Assembly: GCA_946002055.1 (NCBI GenBank)
Contig: CAMFYL010000001.1
Span: 1 to 64,000 of the forward strand
From: an uncultured Roseburia sp.
GTDB taxonomy: Bacteria > Bacillota > Clostridia > Lachnospirales > Lachnospiraceae
Direction: 5' to 3'
Length of the DNA: 64,000 nt
Positions within the stretch are counted from its first letter, which is position 1, and each line of letters starts with the position of its first letter. This document shows positions 9,041 to 17,730 of the stretch, one piece after another. Made by a program: the position numbers and the translations under genes. Under the pieces are notes generated by a model. It was not told the DNA's origin, did no database searches, and saw only the letters and a list, made by a program, of their open reading frames with translations.

Positions 9041-10066
9041 ATGGGAGAAACAAGTGTTACCATCAAAAAAAGAATAGACTGGATTGATATGGCCAAGGGA
9101 TATGGTATGCTCTTCGTCATTATGGCCCATTGCGATGTGGGTGTGTTGGGATTGTGGATGTATACCTTTCACCTTCCACTATTTTTTATGCTATCGGGAT
9201 ATACATTTTCCCATAAAGAAAACGTTAAAGATTTTCTGCTAAAAAAGTGCAGAACCATGCTGGTGCCATATTTTTTGCTGGGCATACCCATGATTTTATA
9301 TGAGTGGTGGCAGTATGATTCCATGGGGTATGGGGGCGTGGAAAATTTTCTGTACTTAAGTATGGAGTTCGTGAAACAAAGGAGAATGTCCACTTTGTGG
9401 TTTTTGGCTTGCTTGTTTTGCGTGCAAATTGTATTCTATTTTTTGGCAAGATACATAAAAGATTTGAGATGGCTGGGGCTGGTGTGCCTGATCATCACTG
9501 TTTTGGGCTATGTGTACTATTTAAACGGCGGTGGCAGCCTTCCTTGGAATTTTGATGCATCGTGGATGGCAATTACATTTTTCTATATAGGATATGCGTA
9601 CAAACAAAGGGGGCAGAACATCGATAAAATTTTGGATAAAAAGAGTTATTCCATACCATTGTTTGCAATTATGGTGATTTTGAACTTAGGTTTGGCAGTT
9701 TTGAACTTGAAGCTTGGTTATCAGAATTTGGAAATGTTTTATTCATCCTATGGAATGCTTCCGCTGGTGTATGGATCGGCCATTGCGGGATGTTTTGGCG
9801 TTATCATTTTTTGTAAATGGTTTACATTTCGACCTATCAGGTATATTGGAGCCAACTCTATGTTATACTTTGCGTGGCATCAGACCATTATGATGCCTCT
9901 GATATCGAAACTACTGCAGAGACTGGGGTGGTCAATCAGTGGGGCTACACCGTTGCCGGAACTTATTGTATACAAGATGGTATATGTATTGCTCATTATT
10001 GCCGTCATAACGGTTTTAAATATGATAATCTCAAATACGAGATTACGATTTATTCTTGGAAGATAA
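9041..10066 (+). CDS. Acyltransferase 3 family membrane protein
   Basis: 341 aa with about ten hydrophobic segments. The N-terminal motif RIDWIDMAKGYGMLFVIMAH carries the catalytic-type His of the acyltransferase-3/OafA family. FHLPLFFMLSGYTF follows at residues 45-60, another family mark. Such proteins O-acylate surface polysaccharide or exported sugars at the membrane. ATG 9041, behind GGGGAAGG, is preferred to the GTG at 9026. The following small gene begins at the base after its stop. There are no polysaccharide genes nearby to identify the acceptor. Confidence 0.88.
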   Translation: MGETSVTIKKRIDWIDMAKGYGMLFVIMAHCDVGVLGLWMYTFHLPLFFMLSGYTFSHKENVKDFLLKKCRTMLVPYFLLGIPMILYEWWQYDSMGYGGVENFLYLSMEFVKQRRMSTLWFLACLFCVQIVFYFLARYIKDLRWLGLVCLIITVLGYVYYLNGGGSLPWNFDASWMAITFFYIGYAYKQRGQNIDKILDKKSYSIPLFAIMVILNLGLAVLNLKLGYQNLEMFYSSYGMLPLVYGSAIAGCFGVIIFCKWFTFRPIRYIGANSMLYFAWHQTIMMPLISKLLQRLGWSISGATPLPELIVYKMVYVLLIIAVITVLNMIISNTRLRFILGR

Positions 10067-10420
10067 ATGCTATTAATCCATACGAAAGGGGTGATTCCAA
10101 TTTCATCATATTGGTATGTGTGGTTCGTGTTGATTATGGTATTTTTTATGCTATGGTCACAGCAAAAAAGAAGGCACAGAATTATCAGAAAAAATAAGCG
10201 ATTAAAAAAGAAAGGAATGAAGAAAAAAATGCCAACAGAAATGTTAAATGAATGCATTGGAAAAGAAGTTACTATCTGCGTGGAGGGTGAACTAAGCGGT
10301 TTTCGAGCTACTGTATTGTCGGTGGAAGAGAACTGGATTAAGGTGGAAGAAAAGGCCCACATCAGACTCATCAACGGTGACATGATTACTCAGATATATA
10401 TTCAAAAAAAGACCAAGTAA
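10067..10420 (+). CDS. Small protein: basic/membrane N-terminus plus SH3/Sm-like C-terminus
   Basis: 117 aa if the first ATG is used. Residues 15-30 (YWYVWFVLIMVFFMLW) form one membrane segment, followed by a strongly basic linker (about residues 34-54). The last ~60 residues (LNECIGKEVTICVEG, ENWIKVEEKAHIRLINGDMITQIYI) look like a five-strand SH3/Sm-like barrel, similar to small Lachnospiraceae DUF6897-type proteins. Internal ATGs at 10217 and 10229 could give a soluble ~65-aa barrel alone, which is the usual size of that family. The start is therefore uncertain. It directly follows the acyltransferase. Function unknown. Confidence 0.65.
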   Translation: MLLIHTKGVIPISSYWYVWFVLIMVFFMLWSQQKRRHRIIRKNKRLKKKGMKKKMPTEMLNECIGKEVTICVEGELSGFRATVLSVEENWIKVEEKAHIRLINGDMITQIYIQKKTK

Positions 10421-10451
10421 TACACATACATACGAGACAAAATCAATGAGA

Positions 10452-10476
10452 GGCGGGAGATTCTCCCGCCATTTTT
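10452..10476 (+). terminator. Intrinsic terminator
   Basis: GGCGGGA-GATTC-TCCCGCC followed by ATTTTT ends the acyltransferase/small-protein unit. Confidence 0.9.
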
Positions 10477-10624
10477 ATTACACCGATGTTAGACTTAAAT
10501 GTGAAAGATAAAAATATAAAATTAACATTTCGAAAACATTTTAAAAACATTACAGAAATATCATCATGTTATCCTGTGTTCAGAAAAATGAGTGATAGAA
10601 ACTCAGATAGAAAAGGAGATTATG

Positions 10625-11641
10625 ATGATGAGTAACACATTATATTTAGTGACCGGCGCAGCAGGATTTCTAGGGAATACGATCTGCAGACAATTAGTGG
10701 AACGGGGAGACCATGTGAGAGCCTTTGTGCTTCCGAATGATCCTTCAATAAAATACCTCCCGTATGAGGTGGAATTGTGTATGGGCGACATATGTAATAT
10801 GGAGGACGTAAAACGTTTTTTTACTGTGCCGGAAGGGACGGAGACCATTGTTCTACATATTGCCAGTATTGTGACAGTGAATCCGGAGTATAACCCACTT
10901 GTTATGAATGTTAATGTTGGGGGAACAAAAAATATTGTGAGAATGTGTATCAAACACGAAGAATGTAAGAAATTGGTGTACTGCAGCAGTACCGGTGCCA
11001 TACCGGAAGTGAGAAAAGGAACCAAAATTAAAGAAGTTATATATTTTGATGAGGATCAGGTACTTGGGTGTTATAGCCGCTCAAAGGCACTGGCAACCCA
11101 GACGGTTTTGGATGCGGTTAAACTGGAAGGGTTAAATGCATGTGTGGTGCATCCAAGCGGTATTCTAGGCCCGGAGGATTTTGCCATAGGGGAAACCACA
11201 AGAACAGTGATTGACATTATCAATGGCGAAATGCCTATGGGAATTGATGGCTCATTTAATTTATGCGATGTTCGCGACTTGGCAGCAGGTACCATTGCGG
11301 CGGCCGATAAAGGAAGAAAGGGCGAATGCTATATTCTGGGTAACGAGGAGGTCTCATTTAAGGACTTTATGGAAATGGTAGTGGCTGAATCAGGATGTCG
11401 ACCCATCAAGAAATTTTTACCCATTAAAGTGGCAAATCTTATTGCCTCTGTGCTGGAAAAACAGGCTCGTAAAACCGGAAAGGAACCACTTATGACAACA
11501 TTTTCAATCTATAACCTGGCCAGAAATAATTCCTTTGATTCTACCAAGGCAAAGAGTGAATTGGGATACACCACTCGTCCTTACGAGGAAACCATCCGGG
11601 ATGAAGTGGCATGGCTGAAAGCGAATGGGAAAATCAGGTAG
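10625..11641 (+). CDS. NAD(P)-dependent epimerase/dehydratase (extended SDR)
   Basis: About 338 aa. The N-terminal Rossmann motif TGAAGFLG binds the cofactor. The catalytic pair is present as Tyr-x3-Lys in CYSRSKALATQ, with the Ser in VYCSSTGAIP before it. This is the layout of atypical/extended short-chain dehydrogenases acting on nucleotide sugars, dihydroflavonols or similar ketones. Three consecutive ATGs (10622, 10625, 10628) follow AAAAGGAG; the spacing favours the second or third over the GTG at 10592. It stands as a separate unit after a terminator. The substrate cannot be read from the sequence. Confidence 0.85.
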   Translation: MMSNTLYLVTGAAGFLGNTICRQLVERGDHVRAFVLPNDPSIKYLPYEVELCMGDICNMEDVKRFFTVPEGTETIVLHIASIVTVNPEYNPLVMNVNVGGTKNIVRMCIKHEECKKLVYCSSTGAIPEVRKGTKIKEVIYFDEDQVLGCYSRSKALATQTVLDAVKLEGLNACVVHPSGILGPEDFAIGETTRTVIDIINGEMPMGIDGSFNLCDVRDLAAGTIAAADKGRKGECYILGNEEVSFKDFMEMVVAESGCRPIKKFLPIKVANLIASVLEKQARKTGKEPLMTTFSIYNLARNNSFDSTKAKSELGYTTRPYEETIRDEVAWLKANGKIR

Positions 11642-11680
11642 AAAGTTTAATGTAATTGATATCAAACATAACCAATTTCA

Positions 11681-11689
11681 TGCTATAAT
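11681..11689 (+). promoter_or_regulatory. Extended -10 promoter for two-component pair
   Basis: TGCTATAAT lies 29 bp before the response-regulator start. There is no well-placed -35 box (a TTGATA is 22 nt upstream), so an extended -10 is the best reading. Confidence 0.5.
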
Positions 11690-11717
11690 TATGGAAATTG
11701 TTGTGGAGGAAACGCCC

Positions 11718-12389
11718 ATGTTTAAGTTACTTGTAGTGGAAGATGACATAGAACTCAATAACTCTCTATGTTCTTTTTTGGCATATAGCGGATATGAAAC
11801 AAAAGGGTGCACCAATGTAGAAGATGCATATGAGGCATTGTACAATGGTACATTCGATTTGATTATTTCTGATATTATGATGCCGGGGAGCGATGGTTTT
11901 GAACTGGCACAAACCATTCGTCAGCAGAATGAGAACATACCATTTATGTTTATGACAGCTCGTGATGATCTGGCATCCAAGCAGAGAGGATATGGAATTG
12001 GAATAGATGAATATATGGTTAAGCCTATAGATTTTGATGAATTATTGCTGCGAATCGGTGCATTATTGAGAAGAGCTAGAATTGCTACAGCAAGAAGGAT
12101 TGAAATAGGCGATTTCAGAATGGATGTGGATGAACACACGGCATACTTGAATGAGGAAGAAATATCCTTGACCAATAGAGAGTTTAAACTGTTGTACAAA
12201 TTGTTGTCATATCCAAAGAAGACTTTTACAAGGTCGCAGCTTATGGATGAATTTTGGGAGGCAGAGACAGAATCCAGTCCTAGAACAGTGGATGTGTATA
12301 TGACTAAATTAAGAAGTAAATTATGCAAGTGTGAATCTTTTGAAATTGTTACGGTTCATGGCTTGGGATATAAGGCGGTGTTAAAATGA
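11718..12389 (+). CDS. OmpR-family response regulator
   Basis: 223 aa. The receiver domain (residues 1-115) has the acidic pair in VVEDDIE, phospho-acceptor Asp52 in LIISDIMMPG and the conserved Lys in YMVKPID. A winged-helix DNA-binding domain follows (about 130-222), ending in VDVYMTKLRSKL and VHGLGYK. ATG 11718 is preceded by GTGGAGGAAA; the track start adds 31 residues without support. Its stop overlaps the kinase start by four bases. It is the transcriptional output of the kinase that follows. The target may include the YeiH-type gene downstream (inference from position only). Confidence 0.93.
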   Translation: MFKLLVVEDDIELNNSLCSFLAYSGYETKGCTNVEDAYEALYNGTFDLIISDIMMPGSDGFELAQTIRQQNENIPFMFMTARDDLASKQRGYGIGIDEYMVKPIDFDELLLRIGALLRRARIATARRIEIGDFRMDVDEHTAYLNEEEISLTNREFKLLYKLLSYPKKTFTRSQLMDEFWEAETESSPRTVDVYMTKLRSKLCKCESFEIVTVHGLGYKAVLK

Positions 12390-13462
12390 TTGAAAAGAAA
12401 ATAAAGAAAAAAATGACCGCAGTTGCCTTTAATTACTTTGTTTTTTTCCTTATGGTTGCATTTTTGATATCGTGTTGTATGTTTTTGTTTGTCACTGCTT
12501 TGTCCCAATCTTTGGATGTAACATTTAACAGTGAGAATATGGGGAATGCAGCCAAAATCACATTTGCCAACGTTCTGGTGCTGAGTTTTTTGTGTACGAT
12601 GATCGATTATTTTAGAAGAAAACTTATGGTGGAACGACCGGTGAATGAAATAACGGAGGTTTTAAGTCAACTGAGAAAAGGCGATTTTTCAGCGAGAATT
12701 GATACTGAGTTATGTAGAAATAAATTTGACCATTTTGATGAGATGGCAGAGGATATTAATGCGTTAGCAATTGAATTGAACAGTGTGGAAACATTGAGAA
12801 CGGATTTCATTGCAAATGTATCCCATGAACTGAAAACGCCCCTGTCTGTGATACAGAATTACGGGATGTTGCTTCAGGAACCGCAATTATCGGAAGAAAA
12901 GCGAATGAAATACGCCAAGACGATAGCAGATAGCTCTAGGCGTTTGGCGGACTTGATTACAAATGTTCTGAGGCTAAATAAATTAGAGAATCAGCAAATT
13001 TTCCCGACAGCAGAAGTCTATGATTTGGGGGAACAATTATGCGAGTGCTTGTTACAATTTGAGGATATTTGGGAAACAAAAAAAATTGATATAAAAACAG
13101 ATATCGCTGAAGAGGTGAAGATAAAAGCGGATAGAGAATTACTTTCGCTGGTGTGGAACAATTTATTGTCAAATGCTTTCAAATACACAGAACAGGGAGG
13201 GCAGGTCTCGGTGACGATGAAAGCAGAAGGGGATGACTTGGTTGTGGAAATCAAGGACACCGGATGCGGTTTTGACGTGCAGACAAGAGAACATATCTTT
13301 GAAAAGTTTTATCAAGGGGACACATCCCATGCCGGTCAGGGGAATGGTTTGGGACTGGCTTTGGTGAAGAAGGTGGTTGACATAATGCAAGGAGAGATTG
13401 ATGTGAAAAGCACCTTGGGCCAGGGAAGCACCTTTTGTGTGAGATTGTACTGTGTATGGTAA
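12386..13462 (+). CDS. Sensor histidine kinase (HAMP-HisKA-HATPase)
   Basis: 358 aa with two membrane segments near residues 15-40 and 60-78 and only a very short external loop, so it may sense within the membrane or through a partner. A HAMP-like linker (PVNEITEVLSQLRKGDFSARID) precedes HisKA His147 in ANVSHELKTPL. The ATP-binding domain has N-box NNLLSNAFKYT, DTGCGF and GQGNGLGLALVKK. It partners the overlapping OmpR-type regulator. This is the layout of VanS/intramembrane-sensing kinases of Firmicutes, often linked to envelope stress; that role is inferred. Confidence 0.92.
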   Translation: MIEKKIKKKMTAVAFNYFVFFLMVAFLISCCMFLFVTALSQSLDVTFNSENMGNAAKITFANVLVLSFLCTMIDYFRRKLMVERPVNEITEVLSQLRKGDFSARIDTELCRNKFDHFDEMAEDINALAIELNSVETLRTDFIANVSHELKTPLSVIQNYGMLLQEPQLSEEKRMKYAKTIADSSRRLADLITNVLRLNKLENQQIFPTAEVYDLGEQLCECLLQFEDIWETKKIDIKTDIAEEVKIKADRELLSLVWNNLLSNAFKYTEQGGQVSVTMKAEGDDLVVEIKDTGCGFDVQTREHIFEKFYQGDTSHAGQGNGLGLALVKKVVDIMQGEIDVKSTLGQGSTFCVRLYCVW

Positions 13463-13495
13463 ATGAAAATGGGAAAAGCATCCAACCATTTAGAC

Positions 13496-13511
13496 GTGAT
13501 AGATTTATCAC
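13496..13511. promoter_or_regulatory. Candidate operator ahead of YeiH-type gene
   Basis: A perfect palindrome, GTGATA-GATT-TATCAC, overlaps the -35 region; TATGATAAAAT follows as the likely -10. The half-site spacing is two bases wider than a CRP/FNR site. Confidence 0.4.
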
Positions 13512-13560
13512 AACAAATATGATAAAATGTCTCACGGAAAAATAATAGGAGGCTTTATCT

Positions 13561-14598
13561 ATGGAATGGATGAAAAAGAATATATTAGGAATTGTTGTAT
13601 GCCTAGCTATCGCTGTGCCTTCTTGGTATTTGGGTAAAATGTTTCCCATTATCGGTGGACCTGTGATTGCCATTATTGCAGGCATGATCATTACCATGTT
13701 TTGGAATGACAAGAAGGGCGCCGCTGATGGCATTCGCTTCACATCCAAAATGATTCTTCAGGCAGCAGTGGTGTTGCTGGGATTTGGTATGGATTTGCAT
13801 ATCGTTTTGCAGACAGGAAAGCAGTCTTTGCCAATTATTCTTTGTACGATTTTTACATCGCTGATGATTGCATGGGCACTTCACAAGGTGATGCATATTG
13901 ACCGTAATACATCCATTTTGATTGGTGTAGGTTCTTCCATTTGCGGAGGATCTGCCGTGGCTGCTACAGCGCCGGTAATTGATGCAGATGATGATGAGGT
14001 GGCACAGGCCATTTCCGTTATCTTTTTCTTTAATGTGTTGGCGGCGATTTTGTTCCCGATGTTTGGAAAAGCCATTGGGTTTGATACTACAAGCGGTGAG
14101 GCTTTTGGGATTTTCGCAGGAACAGCTGTGAATGATACCTCTTCTGTGACGGCGGCCGCATCTACCTGGGACAGTATGTTTGGCCTGGGTAACCAGACAT
14201 TGGACAAGGCGGTTACAGTGAAACTAACACGTACGTTGGCTATTATTCCCATCACCTTGGTGTTGGCGTTTCTTCGGGCCAGAGCTGCTAAGAAAGATGG
14301 AAGCCATGCTAATGGATTCAGCTTAAAGAGAGCATTTCCTATGTTCATTTTGTTCTTTATTGCAGCATCAGTTATCACAACCATTGCGATTGGCAACGGT
14401 GTGTCTGCACAGGTGTTTGCTCCGTTGAAGGAACTGAGCAAATTCTTTATCATTATGGCTATGGCGGCCATTGGTTTAAACAGTAACGTTGTGAAATTAA
14501 TCAAATCAGGTGGCAAGCCAATCTTGCTTGGTGCATGCTGTTGGATCGGTCTTACTGCAGTAAGCCTTGTGATGCAGCACATTATGGGAATCTGGTAA
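13561..14598 (+). CDS. YeiH-type putative sulfate exporter family transporter
   Basis: 345 aa with about ten membrane segments. It has the UPF0324/YeiH hallmarks: VLLGFGMDL, IGVGSSICGGSAVAATAPVI (residues 120-139) and AGTAVNDTSSVTAAAS (about 185-200). Family members are annotated as putative sulfate exporters, but direct transport evidence is thin. Start behind AATAGGAGGCTTTATCT. It lies 98 bp after the two-component pair and has its own apparent promoter and a palindromic operator. Confidence 0.88.
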   Translation: MEWMKKNILGIVVCLAIAVPSWYLGKMFPIIGGPVIAIIAGMIITMFWNDKKGAADGIRFTSKMILQAAVVLLGFGMDLHIVLQTGKQSLPIILCTIFTSLMIAWALHKVMHIDRNTSILIGVGSSICGGSAVAATAPVIDADDDEVAQAISVIFFFNVLAAILFPMFGKAIGFDTTSGEAFGIFAGTAVNDTSSVTAAASTWDSMFGLGNQTLDKAVTVKLTRTLAIIPITLVLAFLRARAAKKDGSHANGFSLKRAFPMFILFFIAASVITTIAIGNGVSAQVFAPLKELSKFFIIMAMAAIGLNSNVVKLIKSGGKPILLGACCWIGLTAVSLVMQHIMGIW

Positions 14599-14607
14599 AG
14601 CGTGTAT

Positions 14608-14809
14608 GGGAGATTGCTTAGCTATAGGAACAATTTAGTTATACAAAATGAAAAATTCATTCGCTGGGCACGCTTTCGCTACTGGGCTGCTCATGGCGGT
14701 ACATAAGGTGCTGCAAAGCACCACCTAAGTACCGACGGCACCCAAAGTACCCCGCTTATGAATGTTTTATTTTGTATAACTTATCTGTAGATGGTATCTG
14801 CAATCTCCC
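14608..14809. repeat. Long nested palindromic element (MITE-like or structured RNA)
   Basis: Outer arms GGGAGATTGC (14608-14617) and GCAATCTCCC (14800-14809) enclose a second pair, GTTATACAAAATGAAAAATTCAT (14638-14660) and ATGAATGTTTTATTTTGTATAAC (14758-14780). Inside are the core ATTCGCTGGGCACGCTTTCGC and a hairpin GGTGCT-GCAA-AGCACC flanked by GGTAC/GTACC. It contains no ORF and fills most of the 272-bp gap between the YeiH-type gene and the esterase. The same core occurs in the element at 41898. Confidence 0.85.
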
Positions 14810-14870
14810 TGGAAAGGCAGGTTGTTTTGTATAATTTGGTTGTGGTTGTACAACTTTGGATGGGGGAGTT

Positions 14871-16673
14871 ATGAAAAAGAAAAAGGGAAACATTGGTTTT
14901 TATATTGGCTTTGTTTTACTGGCCATTGTCTTTGCTCTATATTTGGAAATTTACAAACACACACTTCTGGGTTGGGGACTGGCAGTAGCTTTTTTTGTGT
15001 TGTTTTTTGCGATACGAAAGAAGTGGCTGACATACAAGAAATGGTATGTGAAATTTTTGAGCTGGGTGGTGATGTTTGCCCTTTTGATGGGAACAGCGGC
15101 AGTGAGCAAAGCTCCGTATAAACAACTTCCTGCTGTGGAGGGCAAGGATCCTAAGGTGACGGATGTTCGCCATGTGCAACAGGGGGATTTGACCGGAGTG
15201 TATTCTCAGGATGAACAGGTGGAAGTTTATGCAGGCATTCCTTACGCTAAGCCGCCGGTGGGCCAATTGCGCTGGAAAGAGCCCCAGGCGCCGGAAAATT
15301 GGGAAGGAGTTCGGGCCTGTGATACCTTTGCCCCAATGTCCATGCAAAAGGAGAGCAATCCCATATATTCCGCCGGGTCTCAAATCGTGGGATATCACAA
15401 CATTAATGTCACAACAAAGGATAATTACAAAGAGGCTCGTTCTGAGGACTCGTTATATTTAAATATTTGGACCCCGGCCAATGTGAAAGCGGGAGAAAAA
15501 CTGCCCGTTCTTTTCTACATACATGGGGGTTCTCTGAATTCGGGGCAGAGTTATTATAGGGACTACAATGGTGAAACCCTTGCGAAAAAAGGCATCATCG
15601 TGGTGACTATTACCTATCGTCTGGGTGTATTCGGTTATTTGGCCAATGATGAATTGGCAGCAGAATCAGAGAATAACACCACAGGCAATTATGGTCTGCT
15701 GGATCAGATTGCGGCGTTGCAGTGGGTGAACGACAATATCAACAGCTTTGGTGGTGATAAGGATAATATTACCATTGCGGGAGAGTCTGCCGGAGCATCT
15801 TCTGTAAATGCCATTTGCGTTTCTCCTCTTGCTAAGGGACTGTTTCGCCGGGCAGTGGCGGAGTCCAGCGGAATTACAGCCGTGGTTCCCTACCACACCT
15901 TCCGCACCATGGAAGATGCCAAAAAGGTCGGGAATGATATCCTGAAGGAATTTAATTGTGATTCGGTGGAAGAGTTGCGACAAATACCGGCAGAAAAGTT
16001 GGTGGATACCCGGTATAGCAACAATGAGATGACTGTGGATGGCTATGCCATCACGGAACAGCCGTATTTGACCTATGAAAAGGGTGAGAACAACGAAGAG
16101 GCAATTCTTGGTGGATACAATGCCAATGAGGCGTATGTTTTTCTGATGTTTTCTAAGGATGTGACACTGGATAATTATGAAAGAACGCTGCGGTGGCTGG
16201 TTGGAAGAGAAGGAGCAGAGGAACTGGAAAAAATGTATCCGGCTGCTACAGACGAAGAGGCGTGGGAGAACTACGTTGAGATTATGGGATTGATAGGGTT
16301 TGGCTATAGTCACTACAGATGGTCAGAACTTATGACCGCTGAGGAACGCCCGGCATATCTGTATTATTTTACTAAGGAAAATGGCGGTATCGGCACTTGG
16401 CATGCAGGAGAAATGCCCTATATGTACGGCAACTTGTTCCGAAATCCCGGATGCTATGATGAGTCTGATGAGGCTTTGTCAGAGACTATGCAGAGCTATC
16501 TGGTAAACTATGTAACGACGGGGAATCCTAACGGCGGTGATTTGCCGGAATGGAAGACCTATGGAGAGGAATGCGACCAAATTATGTCTTTCGGGGAAAA
16601 GGTAGGTATGATGGAACAAAAACACAATGATTTTTACAAGATTGTGGATGCTTATATGGAAGGATTGCGATGA
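14871..16673 (+). CDS. Type B carboxylesterase with N-terminal membrane segments
   Basis: 600 aa. Residues 8-75 hold two or three hydrophobic segments not found in the usual ~500-aa bacterial carboxylesterase. An alpha/beta-hydrolase of the carboxylesterase/para-nitrobenzyl esterase type follows. The triad is visible: Ser306 in GESAGASS, Glu420 in YNANEAY and His511 in GTWHAGEMPY, with the oxyanion loop in YIHGGSLNSG. It hydrolyses carboxylic esters, and the active domain probably faces outward after the third segment. ATG 14871, behind GGGGGAG, is preferred over the track start. Its last four bases overlap the dehydrogenase gene. The natural ester is unknown. Confidence 0.9.
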   Translation: MKKKKGNIGFYIGFVLLAIVFALYLEIYKHTLLGWGLAVAFFVLFFAIRKKWLTYKKWYVKFLSWVVMFALLMGTAAVSKAPYKQLPAVEGKDPKVTDVRHVQQGDLTGVYSQDEQVEVYAGIPYAKPPVGQLRWKEPQAPENWEGVRACDTFAPMSMQKESNPIYSAGSQIVGYHNINVTTKDNYKEARSEDSLYLNIWTPANVKAGEKLPVLFYIHGGSLNSGQSYYRDYNGETLAKKGIIVVTITYRLGVFGYLANDELAAESENNTTGNYGLLDQIAALQWVNDNINSFGGDKDNITIAGESAGASSVNAICVSPLAKGLFRRAVAESSGITAVVPYHTFRTMEDAKKVGNDILKEFNCDSVEELRQIPAEKLVDTRYSNNEMTVDGYAITEQPYLTYEKGENNEEAILGGYNANEAYVFLMFSKDVTLDNYERTLRWLVGREGAEELEKMYPAATDEEAWENYVEIMGLIGFGYSHYRWSELMTAEERPAYLYYFTKENGGIGTWHAGEMPYMYGNLFRNPGCYDESDEALSETMQSYLVNYVTTGNPNGGDLPEWKTYGEECDQIMSFGEKVGMMEQKHNDFYKIVDAYMEGLR

Positions 16674-17608
16674 TGAAGCTGGTATTTTTGGACAGAAAAA
16701 CCATCGGAGAAGATTTAGATTTGACACCCTTTGAGGATTTTGGCGAAGTGGTTATGTACCCGTTTTCCACTCCGGAGGAAGTGCCGGAGCGCGTAAAGGA
16801 TGCAGATGTCATTATTTTAAATAAGGTTCCTATTAATGAAGCCACCATTGGTGGCGCGAAAGCATTAAAACTTGTTTGTGTCACTGCAACGGGAACCAAT
16901 AACTTGGATAAGGAGTATCTGGAACAACAGGGCATTGCCTGGAGAAATGTGGCAGGGTATTCCACAGAGTCGGTGGCACAGCACACCTTTGCCATGCTGT
17001 TCTACTTATATGAAAACCTGTCATACTATGATTCCTATGTGAAGCAGGAACGCTATGTAAACGATAAGATGTTTACCCATTTTGACAGTGTGTTTCATGA
17101 AATCCATGGGAAAACATGGGGAATCATTGGACTGGGCGCCATCGGTAAGCGCGTGGCAGAGATGGCAAAATGCTTTGGATGTGATGTACAGTATTATTCC
17201 ACATCGGGAAAGAATCATAATTCAAAATATCAAGAGGTGGATTTTGACACACTGCTTCGCACGTCAGATATTATATCCATCCACGCACCACTGGATGATA
17301 ACACATATCATCTGATGGACAAAGAAGCGTTTGCCAAGATGAAATCATCGGCAATTCTGATCAACGTGGGCCGAGGCCCAATTGTGGTGGAAGAGGATTT
17401 GCGATATGCGCTAGATACAAACCTCATTGGTGGAGCCGGACTGGATGTGTTAGATGTTGAACCCATGTCAGAACAGAATCCTTTAAGGGATCTTAAGGAC
17501 AGCAGTCGCCTGCTTATTACACCACATATTGCCTGGGCCAGCGTGGAGGCAAGAACACATTTGATGGACATCATTTATCATCAGATCAAGGATTACTTGA
17601 GCCAATAG
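16670..17608 (+). CDS. D-2-hydroxyacid dehydrogenase, NAD-dependent
   Basis: 312 aa. The Rossmann motif is GIIGLGAIGKRVAEMA (about 151-166). The catalytic set is Arg in INVGRGPIV, Glu in LDVLDVEPM and His in LLITPHIAWAS, the standard D-isomer-specific 2-hydroxyacid dehydrogenase layout. It interconverts a 2-oxoacid and its D-2-hydroxyacid; lactate, glycerate and branched-chain acids are all possible. Its ATG overlaps the esterase stop, so the two are co-translated, perhaps to handle an acid released by the esterase (inference). Confidence 0.92.
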   Translation: MMKLVFLDRKTIGEDLDLTPFEDFGEVVMYPFSTPEEVPERVKDADVIILNKVPINEATIGGAKALKLVCVTATGTNNLDKEYLEQQGIAWRNVAGYSTESVAQHTFAMLFYLYENLSYYDSYVKQERYVNDKMFTHFDSVFHEIHGKTWGIIGLGAIGKRVAEMAKCFGCDVQYYSTSGKNHNSKYQEVDFDTLLRTSDIISIHAPLDDNTYHLMDKEAFAKMKSSAILINVGRGPIVVEEDLRYALDTNLIGGAGLDVLDVEPMSEQNPLRDLKDSSRLLITPHIAWASVEARTHLMDIIYHQIKDYLSQ

Positions 17609-17628
17609 GGATCGTCACCCATGTATTG

Positions 17629-17655
17629 TTAGCACTCTTTTTAAAAGAGTGCTAA
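17629..17655. promoter_or_regulatory. CIRCE element (HrcA operator)
   Basis: TTAGCACTC-N9-GAGTGCTAA, a perfect match to the CIRCE inverted repeat, lies upstream of the htpG promoter. HrcA binding here would repress htpG until heat shock. Confidence 0.95.
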
Positions 17656-17662
17656 TTTTCTA

Positions 17663-17691
17663 TTGACTTTTAACATTGCCGGTATTAAGAT
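17663..17691 (+). promoter_or_regulatory. SigA-type htpG promoter
   Basis: TTGACT, a 17-nt spacer, then TAAGAT, starting seven bases after CIRCE and ending 39 bp before the htpG start. Confidence 0.65.
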
Positions 17692-17730
17692 ACATTTATG
17701 CAAAATTTTAATACAAAAGGAGTGTTTGAA

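Noticed and set aside
11625-11717. N-terminal 31-residue extension of the response regulator in the track
   Set aside because: The ATG at 11718 has a good Shine-Dalgarno, and receiver domains begin there; the extension covers the promoter.
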